In this document: positions 1 to 9,848 of the stretch, piece after piece
Numbering within the stretch: position 1 is the first letter of the stretch
How the letters are laid out: each line of letters opens with the position of its first letter
Source: Holtermannia corniformis
Taxonomy: Eukaryota > Basidiomycota > Tremellomycetes > Holtermanniales
NCBI GenBank assembly: GCA_001599935.1
Contig: BCIJ01000011.1
Coordinates: 232,573-296,572, forward strand
Direction: 5' to 3'
DNA length: 64,000 nt
Position numbers and translations under genes: made by a program
The notes under the pieces: generated by a model
Told to the model about the DNA's origin: nothing
Seen by the model: only the letters and a program-made list of their open reading frames with translations
The model's database searches: none

Positions 1-1
1 G

Positions 2-214
2 TTTGAGCACCAGCTGCTGCAGCGCCGCGTGCTTGAGAGCGTCAAGATGTACGACGCGCACGCGATCCGGTTCAACGTTGCGCTCGATGCGTATCCTGTC
101 CTGCGGGAACTTGGACTCGAGCAGATGGATGAGACGCGGGCGTGGCGTGAGCGGGACAAGGCCGAGGTGGACCCGGGGTGGCACGAAAAGAACCCATATA
201 TGAATCCGGTGTGA
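2..214 (+). CDS. 3' end of an unidentified gene (partial, no start in window)
   Basis: An open frame enters from the left edge and ends at TGA 212-214, giving about 70 residues. The segment is charged and reads like a genuine C-terminus (it ends ...GWHEKNPYMNPV). Tyr, Trp, His and Met are frequent, and the long frame has no low-complexity run. No signal peptide, membrane segment or catalytic motif is visible. The length and composition would suit a small mitochondrial or complex-associated subunit, but I do not recognise the family and assign no function. The gene continues to the left of the window. The next gene on the same strand starts about 240 bases downstream. Confidence 0.55.
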   Translation, partial: FEHQLLQRRVLESVKMYDAHAIRFNVALDAYPVLRELGLEQMDETRAWRERDKAEVDPGWHEKNPYMNPV

Positions 215-456
215 CGCCTTTGAGGCGGCGTATGCCGGGGTACGGCTACGATCCTGCTGCTACACTCTGCGTCTACAGCTCGCACTACCCATGGTGTGAT
301 TGAGTCTGCGTGCTCGCCACCCGCGTTGCCCGCCACTGAGCGTCCGTGCCGTGAATCCCGAGTTGGGCCGATCGACCCCAGAGCGCCCCCCACAACATTC
401 ACCACCGAGTGCAATCCACCACACGACGACAGCAACAAAGGGCATGGCCGCGCCGT

Positions 457-2201
457 ATGGTCCATATAGCCTCACTATCACCCAGAGGCCCAGTCCCGCC
501 CGCCCGAGCTGACAGTTGGGCCCGAGGCTCGGCTTCGTATAGCCCGCATTCGACGACCGGAGCGGATGCGGGAGTAGCACTCGGTGAGGCGTTGGGGTCC
601 TCGGTGCTTGCGAGGGAGGAAGAGGAGCAGCAATTGGAGATTGAAGAGGAAGAGGCCGGTCTGAGACGCCAAGGCGGCATGTGGGACAATCAGGTCATCT
701 TGAATACATTTGTAGCGGGCAAGTCTGGCTCGTGTGCCGCCGTGGGCTTGGCTGATGCAAGGTCTCGCAGGCGGTTTGGCAGGTGCAGCGAGCAGAACAG
801 TGGTAAGCCCTTTGGAACGGCTCAAAATCATCCTGTGCGTCTACAGAGCCATGACGAGTTGCTGGAACTCATGTCCGGCAGTCAAGTGCAACCTCCGCCG
901 TCTACCCTCTCTCGCTCTGCGACGAACAGAGCAGCCGACAAGGCATACAATGGTGTCTGGTCCAGTCTGTGTGTTCTGCTACGCCGCTGACAGTGCAACC
1001 GGCTAATTTCCACAGGGTACGCATGTACAAGGAGGAGGGACTCAAAGGCTACATGAAGGGCAATGGCATCAACTGCGCAAGAATATTCCCCTACTCTGCG
1101 ATCCAGTTTACTAGCTATGGCGCTTTCAAGAATGTGAGTTGTTGGGACGCGTATGCGGTAGAACCTCGCCGACACCTGCAGCTGCTAGCATCTTGGTCGG
1201 GCCAGGACGAGCTATCGACACCGCTGCGGTTGACGGCTGGCGCAGGCGCTGGCATCGCCTCGGTCGGTCAGTCTCTAGCTAGTTTGGTGACGGAAGTCTG
1301 ATACAGACTGTTACCAGTCACGACCTATCCGCTTGATCTTGTCCGTTCTCGGTTGTCGATCGCAACCGCGTCTATATCCTCTGCAAAAGCGGCAGGCAAG
1401 GGCGCCATGACGGCCGAGGATGCCATGCTAGGCATTGTCGGGATGACGAAAAAGGTGTATAGAAACGAGGGCGGCATCAAAGGGTTATAGTGGGTTAACT
1501 CGTGGTATCAAGTCATGTCAACGACGCTGACCTACACCAGCCGGGGTGTCGGCACAACGGCGGCGGGTGTTGCGCCATATGGTGCGTCGAGTACGTGCAA
1601 GACGATCCCTTGCTGAATAGCGCAGTGTCTCTGAACTTTTACGCCTACGAGTCGTGTGCGCTCTTTGTCATTCCTCGGATCAAGTACTGATCCCGTCACA
1701 CAGTAAAGGGCTACTTTGTACCCAGCGGGCCAGACGTTGACATTGACGCCGGCGAGCTTGCAGTACGGTGCGCTCGTATTTCGACCACTAATACCGCGGC
1801 TGACACTTGAGCAGCAAACTCATCTGCGGAGGCCTGGCCGGGACCATCTCGCAGACACTGACGTACCCGTTCGACGTGCTCCGGCGCAAGATGCAGGTTG
1901 CCGGTCTGAGCTCCCTCGGCCCGCAGTATACTGGTGCGGTCGATGCCATGGTCAAGATTGTCAAGAGCGAGGGCTGGTGGGGTGGCATGTAGTGAGTTTG
2001 AGCGCTTCGTGCCGGTTCGCTATCGTTGACGATATCCGTATAGTCGAGGGATCTGGCCAAACTTGCTCAAGGTGCGTCGGCGTCGACTTGGCGTATCGCG
2101 AACGAGCTGACCGCGTCCAGGTCGCGCCGTCCATAGCGGTCTCGTTCTACGTGTTCGAGACGGTCAAGGACGGTCTATCGGCGTACGATGAGGCGGAATA
2201 G
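457..2201 (+). CDS. Mitochondrial carrier family protein (SLC25), YPR011C-like
   Basis: This is an inner-membrane solute carrier with three repeats of about 100 residues. It assembles from 12 exons: 457-718, 771-834, 882-968, 1016-1133, 1182-1266, 1318-1489, 1541-1581, 1626-1655, 1704-1767, 1815-1991, 2044-2071 and 2121-2201. The joined frame carries the three signature motifs [15 protein letters not shown] and YPFDVLRRK, each after a Gly-rich helix ([14 protein letters not shown] and [12 protein letters not shown]). The tail [20 protein letters not shown] is typical of the group holding yeast YPR011C and other nucleotide, CoA or APS/PAPS carriers. The exact substrate cannot be read from the sequence. 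Intron 1 (719-770) has a GC-AG boundary. The 5' end is uncertain: ATG 457 gives an acidic leader of about 75 residues, and ATG 679 would give a compact carrier. Confidence 0.85.
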
Positions 2202-2682
2202 AGCATCTTGGATGAGCAGGGGCGGATCATAATCATCACCATGCATCGATACCTGAACCACTGCGGAGGCACGGCGCTATCAGTCGTCTGGGGTCGCTCT
2301 GGCTATCTCCGACTTTTCAGTCTGTCGGTACGGTCAATCAGACGGACAACGAGCGCGAGTGAGTCTGGTCGCCGCCGCCGCCGGACGTGACGTGAGCATG
2401 ATCGACGATAACTAACACGCCCAAAGTCATCCTTGTCGTCTTCCGCCTGGAGCTCGTAGACGTCAGCGAGCAGTGTGCTGTCCAGCTGTCCAGCGAGAGC
2501 GCACAGGCCCGTCGCGGATCGACCGACGCATCCGCAGTGGTGAAACGAGAACACGGGGCGGCAACCGGCTGAGCGGTCGAAACAGACGGCAAGAAAGGAG
2601 TGTCGGCGCTGGTCCACAGTCGAGCCAAACGCAATCCTGCCATCGGTGGGATCTCACAGAGACGACGAGCAGAGACGGCACG

Positions 2683-5632
2683 ATGGTGACCGAGCCTCCT
2701 ATTGTTCCTGGCATGCCCGCTCCTAGTCTTGGTCATCCCATCGTCTCGCCCCCGACCCCGCCAAAGCTGTCACCGCTCGATACGTCGACGGCTGTCAATC
2801 TCGGTCCTGTCGCTTTGCCCTCGCCGTCGTCGGTCGGTCCGGCACCGCCTTCGCCATCGACCAAACCGCCCGTGAGACCACCGAAGCCTCCAGAGCTCGT
2901 ACTCAAGCCCAAGCCGAGTAGTGGGAGTCTCATCGTGCAGGGACCAACACCGACCGATACGACTCCGTCACATGCTTCGTCGAGCTCTCAGCTTGACAAG
3001 GTTGAGACGCTCGATACGCCGCATTCGCGAACACCGATCACGGTTCCCCAACCTCGGCGGTCCACGTCGTCGTCCCGCTCTTCTCTATCTATATCACTCA
3101 GGTCGATCGTAGCCCCGCCGCGAGCGTCGTCAACGGATCCTACGTCGGCTAGACCACCTTCGGTCCATTCGCGGCATTCCTCAATCCATGTCCCCTCTCC
3201 CCCTCCTTCCGCAAAGTCGCAAGGCTTTGCAGAGAACGGTGTACCGGCGGGTGGAGACGCTCGTGATGGCACGTCCACACGGGTCGAGCCACCTGCCAAG
3301 GCGGTCAAGCCGAGCTGGTTGCGGCGAGCGAGCTTGACGGCTGCCAAGGGCCGAACAAGCCCGCGACTGAATCAGGGCGAATGGGACCGAGGGATAAGCA
3401 CTAGTCCAAGCATCGACGAGACCGTGTCGACAATAGCCTCGAGCTCAAGCACCCCGCCGACTTTACCAGCACGGTCAAAGACTGCAACTCCAGCACCAGA
3501 GACAATCCCGCGCTCTGGTTCGGGTAGGATGCTGCCTCCGCCACCTCCGGCACACGCTTCGGCAGGCGTCACATCAACAGTGTCGGTCGGGTCGAGCTCG
3601 AGCCGCCGGCCCGCGACCTCGACACACACGTCTCTCCCTCGTGAGGGGTTCGGTGCGATCCGTGGTAGGTTAGCTGCATGGAGTGCCACGGCCGGCTCCG
3701 AGAGCTCTGGCCGATCCGTTTCACCAAATCAGCAACCACGCCTGCCTGCTACTGCCCAAAAGGCGTTGACTACCGCTGGCTCGGCAGTCCAGCGCGGCTG
3801 GGCCGGTCTCAGGGCTCGTGGCACCGGAGCAGGCGCCAGTATCTCGGGCCTCTCAGCATTCACCAACCCGTCGGCCAGCGGATCCTCTCGGGACAATACG
3901 TGGACTCGTAGAGGTAGCGCCGATCAGGGTTCAACAGCGAGCACAGGGGCCGATGGTCCCATCTTCCCACCTGGGGTCGTCCGTCGTGCGGGAAAAAGCC
4001 GGCATACCAAGATCTTTGGCAGAGATCTTGGCGTGCTCAGCTCGACCAACCTTGCGGTCGTCGCGGCGGATGAGGAACTCTCAGAGGATGAGCGGCAACG
4101 GCGGGCCTGTTTGCCGGCTGTCCTGGTTCGAACGACGGAGCATCTCCAGATCTGGGCCGTCAAGGAAGAGGGCATCTTCAGGATCAGTGGGCGTAGTAGC
4201 CATATTGCCAGACTCCGCGCAGAGTTTGATGCAGGTATGTCAAGCCGCGTTGGCACCGATCCGAGCTGACATGCCAGGCGCGGATCTTGACCTCAAGCTG
4301 TGTGACGCTGGAGATCTCGACCCTCATGCCGTTGCAGGGTTGTACAAGGCGTTTCTGCGAGAATGTGCGCCGAGTCTCGATCCGCTCACGTGCTGACGCT
4401 CACAGTGCCTACGCCGATCCTCACGCCCGACCTTGCGCCCGAGTTTGACAAGCTCGTCAAGGCTCATATGGGCTCGACGGCTCGCGATGTCGAGTTTGGT
4501 GTCACTCGTGAAAAGAACAGCCTCGACATGTCAGATACCGAGGTCTCTGCTGGACGCGGCGGCATCCTGCAAGAACTCGAGGAGATGCTGCGCAGGCTGC
4601 CAGAGGTCAATTGGTTCCTCCTGGCTGATCTAGGTCAGTATGTCTAGCAGCGCTGCAATGGCGCTAACAACTGCAGCATCGCTTTTGGCTACCACTATCC
4701 AGCATTCCCACATCAACAAGATGACGCTACAAAACGTGCTGCTTGTCTTTTGCCCATCATTGTCCTTTTCTGCTCCCTTTCTCCGCCTCTTGATCGATCA
4801 TCGGCATCGCCTGTTTGCCAAGCCTCCCGACGCACCGCTATCCCCTAATATCAGCTTTGACGACGCCGAACTGCTCCCACCTGCCCTTCCTGTTCGACTC
4901 CCTACGACGCGATCCTCCTCGCCGAGATCAGAAGACGGCTACTCTTTCATCGATGAGCCGTCGAAACGCTCGCCCCCGAAACCGCCGCGGAAAAAGTCGA
5001 GCCTCGCGGTCCTGATCAGTCCGTCGCAGAGCGCGCCCGGCCTGCGCACCCCGCCGCTCAGTATCGAGAAACAGTCGAGCAGTGTGCACGTCACCCCGCC
5101 ACGGGTCGAGTTGGGCGAAATCTCGACGTCGCCGCTACCGTCGTTCGAGGGCCCGGACAAGCGCGTGCCACTGCTGATTGACAAGCTGCTGGCGGCTGAG
5201 ACGGACGCGGCCAGAAAGGAAGACGTGGAAGAGGTCATTACTCCCCCACCTGGTATCGTCGCCGATCGAGCCAAAGCGTTTGCAACGCCGACGCCGATCG
5301 CCGATCGGTTTGCTGGAACGGGCATCCCGGCCGCCAACCTGTTCAGCATGAGCGAGCGCGGTAGCTCGACCAGTTTGCAAACCGATGCAGGCGTCACCAA
5401 CCCCGCCAGTGTCGTCCGTCGGGGCCAACCGGCTTTCTTTTCGTCGTCGGGTAGTTTTACCGGTCGTCCGAGTAGGTCCAAGACGGTGCCCATGAACTTG
5501 ACAGCTCCGCCCTCGACGGCCGTGGACGTCAGCCCTTCATGGCGTCAGACCGAGGGCAACAAGCGCAAGTCGTTGAGCCCAGGGGGCCGTAATGTCAGGA
5601 ACGCAATCAAGGCGCTGGAGTCGCCGTCGTGA
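2683..5632 (+). CDS. Rho GTPase-activating protein (RhoGAP domain, long disordered flanks)
   Basis: The protein stimulates GTP hydrolysis by a Rho-family GTPase. Exons 2683-4234, 4278-4364, 4406-4633 and 4677-5632 sum exactly to 940 codons plus stop. Residues 1 to about 450 are Ser/Pro/Thr-rich and probably disordered, with poly-Pro stretches that could bind SH3 or WW domains. The RhoGAP domain follows. It shows the arginine-finger segment EEGIFRISG, then LYKAFLRELPTPILT, and the helix INKMTLQNVLLVFCPSL that carries the conserved Asn before the GTPase-binding face. The C-terminal 270 residues are again Ser/Pro-rich. No membrane, PH or BAR domain is visible, so the target GTPase and location are unknown. 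The start was chosen as the first ATG giving a plausible N-terminus; an in-frame upstream extension to about 2473 is less likely. Confidence 0.87.
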
Positions 5633-5805
5633 GAAGAGGTGAGCCCTCGTCGTATGACGACCGCTGACGCGATTCAGTTTCATAATTGCTTGTTTGCATT
5701 CGCATGTCATGTATCCCTGCAGTTATTTATCGGAGACTACTGGCAAAAACGGCTTGACGACGATCATTGCGCCCTGTCACAGTCAGTACCGGCTGTTGCT
5801 GCCAT

Positions 5806-6581
5806 TCAACTTGCGTAGACGTATCGCCCCTCGCCGGACGCCTTGTCGTCTTTTCGGATAATGGTGTACAGTAGCACCGAGCCGAGTAGCTTGATCTAAC
5901 GGTGAGCGAGGCCGCGGACAGTCACGCCGTACCATTGGCCACCACACGAGGATGCGGTAGCGCGCGCCAAAGAATGCAGCCTCGAGATACTCTGCAACCG
6001 CAATGACAGACCAGTAGGACATCCTGCTGTGTCAATGGCGCTCTCGGTCGCCAAGTACGCACCAAAGCCCTCTGTCCTTGCGCGAAAACATTGAGACGAG
6101 CGTGCAATGCCCGGGCAGGAGGTAAACCATCCCGTAAGGCAGCATGAACTTGAACTGGAATGGTGCGCCGAAACTGTCCCTCAGCATGACCTGGCCGGCG
6201 GTTACTTACCAGAACGCTAGATGCACCATGACAATCGCAAGCAGTGCGGTGGACGGAGACCCAAACAGCTTGCAGAATTGCAACACGGGGGGTGACCAAG
6301 AGGCGAGCTGCCAATTCAGCCACCGCGTGCCCAAGCGTCCGACTTACGATGGTCTCGACGATGGTCGAGGCCTTGACATCTTCCGGCTTGGCGGTCTTGT
6401 CCTTTTCTTTCTTTTCCTTTTCCTTTTCCTTTTCCTTCTTCTCCTTGGCCTTTTGCTTGTCTTCAGCCTCGACCTCGGCTACCTTTTGCTGAGCCGAGAA
6501 CGCGGCGATGCGCGCAATGTTGTTGGCCCATAGCGCCGCGGCGTGCGCCTCGTCTGGCGGCGGTGCGGGCGTTGGATCCAT
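5806..6581 (-). CDS. Small membrane protein with a Lys/Glu (KEKE) repeat, unknown function
   Basis: Unrecognised family. The frame reads from ATG 6581 to the stop at 5806-5808 through five exons, with introns marked by GTAAGT, GTAAGT, GTGCGT and GTACGG donors. The N-terminal 75 residues are Pro/Ala-rich and then become an almost pure Lys/Glu run (about residues 42-62), encoded by a CTTTTC-type repeat on the plus strand at about 6395-6450. Hydrophobic segments follow: one around ALLAIVMVHLAF, one around MLPYGMVYLLPG and one around YWSVIAVAEYLEAAFF. The chain ends in a short charged tail (RKDDKASGEGRYVYAS). This pattern suggests a cytosolic charged tail ahead of a two- to four-span membrane domain. 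The gene is convergent with the RhoGAP gene and divergent from the GT71 gene. Confidence 0.65.
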
Positions 6582-6775
6582 GTGGGTGCTGCGCGCTCTT
6601 GGATGGAAATAATCACGACGGCAGCAAGGACAAAGGAGTCCACTGCGGCAAAGCCTAGACTCGAGTTTTCCGTCAGTGACGCAGGCAAGATGAAACAAAG
6701 GACACTCTTTTCAGGCAAGTGTTGCACGGCGGCAAATTACCCCTGACGACGCAGCTAACGAACCGCGGTCGATCA

Positions 6776-8802
6776 ATGGAAATGCTCAAAGGAAGTGTGC
6801 TGGATCGGGATGTTATCCACGACGCACCTCGCAAGTCGAGCGCAACAATGTTGGGCAATCATCGGCGGTTGATCCTGCGAACGCTGGTCCCTCTGTGCAT
6901 ACTCGGCTTGATACTGGTCATCCACCATGTAAGTGACAAGCCGGCAACGGCGGTACGAACGCTTCGAAGAAAGGTGCGAGGCGTGCGACCAGCCGACTTT
7001 ATGGTCGCCCAGCCCGATGGGCCGTTGGCCAAGATCTACGACTATGACTTTCCCGATCTGCGCTTGCCCGAGATCTTTTTGCGACCGGAGAATCGCTTAC
7101 TGGCCGACCGTCTGCACGCGTTCTTGTCCCGGCCAATTCTCAGCCATGACGAGGCCGCCGAGGTCAACGAAGACAACTGCCCGCTGAGTTTAAGCGACCG
7201 CCTCGTGGACCCTCCGCAGCTTACTGAAAACGACAACATATGGCGCTACGAGGTCGACAAGCTGTTGATCGCGGAAAAGCGGGCCGACTTGGTGTTATGG
7301 ATTCAGAAGCAGCTGGAAAGAGGCAAGGCGATTCTCGGAACGCAGCTGCCGGAGGCGCAGAGAGGCACAAGGGGGATTGTGATCGCAGGGGGGAACCACG
7401 TACGTGTGGGTGCGCAAGACAATCCTGACGCGCACAGAACGGGCCGAACCGCATCCTAACCCAGGTTCGCATGCTGCGGCACTATGGGTGTACGCTGCCG
7501 ATCGAGGTTGTGCATTTCAAGGGTGAGATGCGCAATCGCGCGGTGCGCAAAGAATTGAAGGAGCTGGGTGTCACGCTTGTCAAGGTGCGTCGGAGGGTCT
7601 TATCTACGTAGTCTCATGCCGCAGGTGCAAGGGGTGGAGAAGGACCTTGGGAGCTACAAGGTGGGCGCAAGGCCGTGATGACTTGACGCGCTGACACCTG
7701 CAGAACTTTCAAGTAGGCCGCTGCTAGCACCATGCTCTACTGACCTGCCAGATCAAAGGCCTTGCCATCGTGCAGTCGTCCTTTCAGGAGGTACTCTACC
7801 TCGACTCGGACAACTACCCGCTTCGCGATCCGACCCATCTATTCGACGCGCCGACCTATCGCGAGCACGGCGCGGTATTCTGGCCCGACATTACTCGCGA
7901 ACACGGCCACAATGCCATCTGGCGCATCATGGGCGTACCGTGCACCTTTGACGACTTTACATTCGAGAGTGGCCAGATTATGATTGACAAGGCGGGCAAC
8001 GATGGGCTCAACCTGGCCGCGCTTTGGATGGCAAGCGGCATGCTCAACGATGTGTAGGTGACCAGAGTGGGTGCGCGAGCTGACACGACAGGCCATTCTG
8101 GTTCACCGTATGCCACGGCGACAAGGATACCTTTAGGTGGGTCATTCAACCGTGGGTCGTGCTCATTGATAGGTGGGGGTTCGTTGCGCTGGGAATCCCG
8201 TTTGGCGTCCCGAGTCGATGGCTGTCGGCCGTGGGCATCTTGAACAACTTTGACAACGATCGCTTTGCCGGCCAGTGAGTCGCTCGAGTGGTAAGCCGGG
8301 CTTACCTGTCAGCTCCATGGTTCAGTACGATCTGGCGACACCCCCGGGGTATAAGAAAGCGCCGCCGCTGTTTGTGCACGGGTAGGTCGACTGCCGGGGG
8401 AACGCGCTGACACTGCAGCAACCTTATGAAGATCATTCCCGGGGACGACCGTACCGCAGCCAACACGTTTACTCACATTGTTCGTGGCCGCCCGGTGGAC
8501 CGAGCTGACCCACAGAAATACATGGCGATTGACGACTACCACGAGCCGACGTTGAGTCAAGTGCATTTCATGGTCTACAATGTGGGTGCTTCATGTGGCG
8601 CTGCACGCTGACGACGCAGCCACCCTGGCGGGGGGTCGCGACCGATATCGAAATCCACCGTCACGGCCGCGAGCACATGACGCCGCAGCAGCGCCGCAAG
8701 CAGCACGTCGTCCTCCAGCCAGTGTCCGAGCTCGAAGGTGATCCCTTTCGCGGGTTTGCCAGGCTGTTCTACGAGAAGGGCGGGCGAGTCGGTGGAGAGT
8801 AG
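6776..8802 (+). CDS. Golgi alpha-mannosyltransferase, GT71 (MNN1/MNN2 family)
   Basis: Predicted type II Golgi enzyme that adds alpha-linked mannose from GDP-mannose to glycoproteins. The N-terminus is a short basic tail followed by one signal anchor (RTLVPLCILGLILVIHHV). The catalytic domain shows the family features in order: GIVIAGGNH, LRHYGCTLPIEVVHF, IKGLAIVQSSFQEVLYLDSDN (DSD is the metal-binding DxD-type motif), FWPDI, and FESGQIMIDK. The gene has about ten introns. One exon is only 9 nt (7704-7712, encoding Asn-Phe-Gln). The first intron (donor 7400) has two in-frame acceptors, at 7437 and 7464. A 36-nt GT-AG segment (8480-8515) is a multiple of three and could be spliced or retained. 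Start ATG 6776 puts the anchor about 35 residues in. MNN2/MNN5-like alpha-1,2 activity is likelier than alpha-1,3, but this is not certain. Confidence 0.88.
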
Positions 8803-9123
8803 CATGCATCTAGCATCGCAGTAGCGTGGTGGCCACGTGGCAAAGTGGCGGTGCCGTAATATGCGTGTCGCTTTGTGGCAGGCGCCGTCCGCCTGTCTGT
8901 ACCTTGATTCCCTCACACATCCTGGCTATCCGGCTCACCCGGATGATACATATACCTTGAGGGTTCCGAGACAGACACACCCATAGAGAAAAAGCGGCTT
9001 GAATGACATGGAATGCGACGGAAATCCGCGTTTCCTCGCATTTCGCCTGTTACGTCTTGGGAAGAGTTAATGAGCGTCAACAACGTGTTCTAATTGCCAG
9101 AAGAGGAAAAAAGCAAAAAGGTG
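8803..9123. other. Intergenic: 3' flank of GT71 gene
   Basis: No open frame or structured RNA is supported here. The stretch holds the presumed 3' UTR of the mannosyltransferase gene and, at its right end, the A-rich run that acts as the terminator of the minus-strand tRNA. Confidence 0.6.
9116..9120 (-). terminator. Pol III terminator of tRNA-Pro
   Basis: Five A residues on the plus strand (five T on the transcribed minus strand) lie immediately after the 3' end of the tRNA, as expected for RNA polymerase III termination. Confidence 0.75.
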
Positions 9124-9220
9124 GCGCTCTCCAGTAATCGAAACTGGGGCCTCGTCCATGTCTCGATTACGTAATCACATAATACCCTAAGGACGAATCA
9201 TACCACTAGACCAAGAGCGC
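9124..9220 (-). tRNA. tRNA-Pro (anticodon AGG) with an intron
   Basis: Read on the minus strand, the acceptor arms GCGCTCT and AGAGCGC pair perfectly. The D arm is GGTC-TAGTGGTAT-GATT. The anticodon stem CGTCC pairs with GGACG, and the loop TTAGGGT places the anticodon AGG at 9186-9188. The T arm is CCAGT-TTCGATT-ACTGG. About 25 nt interrupt the anticodon loop just after base 37, the standard position for nuclear tRNA introns, so the mature tRNA is about 72 nt. The D arm and anticodon loop are those of fungal tRNA-Pro. The A box (GGTCTAGTGG) and B box (GTTTCGATTAC region) are intact, so the gene is probably functional. Confidence 0.93.
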
Positions 9221-9848
9221 ATGATATTTTCTGACCGCTTGGGATAGTATATATTGGTTAAAAGTCATGGTGTCTATAGTTGGGCCTCCGAGTGTACGCC
9301 GATGACCGCACTAGTAGACTCAGGGGAGGCATGCATCACCGCCGATGACGGGATGAAATGATAAAGAATGCCACACTGCCCGGAGAGAACGAAACAGGGT
9401 GCTTTTTTGCATCACATAGCACACCTGACACGGCCTCGTGTTTGTCCTGATCCTGCTCCACCGGCGGACATCTCACCAGTTATAGCGTGTCGCAGAACCC
9501 TGATGCTGGTGCCGCGAGTTGAGTTGTCACTGATTCAGCCACCGCATGTCGTGCATCCTCATGTCATACCTCTGCGGTCGGCGGAAGAAGGGAGCGTCTA
9601 GGTGATAGGTGAATCAGGTAAGTTCCCATGGCACTGCCTTCCCCACCCGTTTCCCCCCCTTTAACGTGAACTCGTTTTCATGTCTAATCCCCTCGCCTAT
9701 TTTCCTCGAAGCCTGCGTCATCGCCTCCGATTCCGCCCCCTCTCCAGATCCATCTCTGTCTCCCGACGACACGTTTGCATATCCTGCATCGCTCCCTCCT
9801 CCCGCTGCTACTCTCGCCTCGCTTTCGGCTTCTGAAACAGCTTCCAAA
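9221..9848. other. Intergenic and 5' leader of the protease-like gene
   Basis: No supported gene. The left part is the 5' flank of tRNA-Pro. The right part (from about 9600) is pyrimidine-rich and is probably promoter and 5' UTR of the downstream protease-like gene. The frame upstream of ATG 9849 stays open to about 9609, so a longer N-terminus cannot be excluded. Confidence 0.5.
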
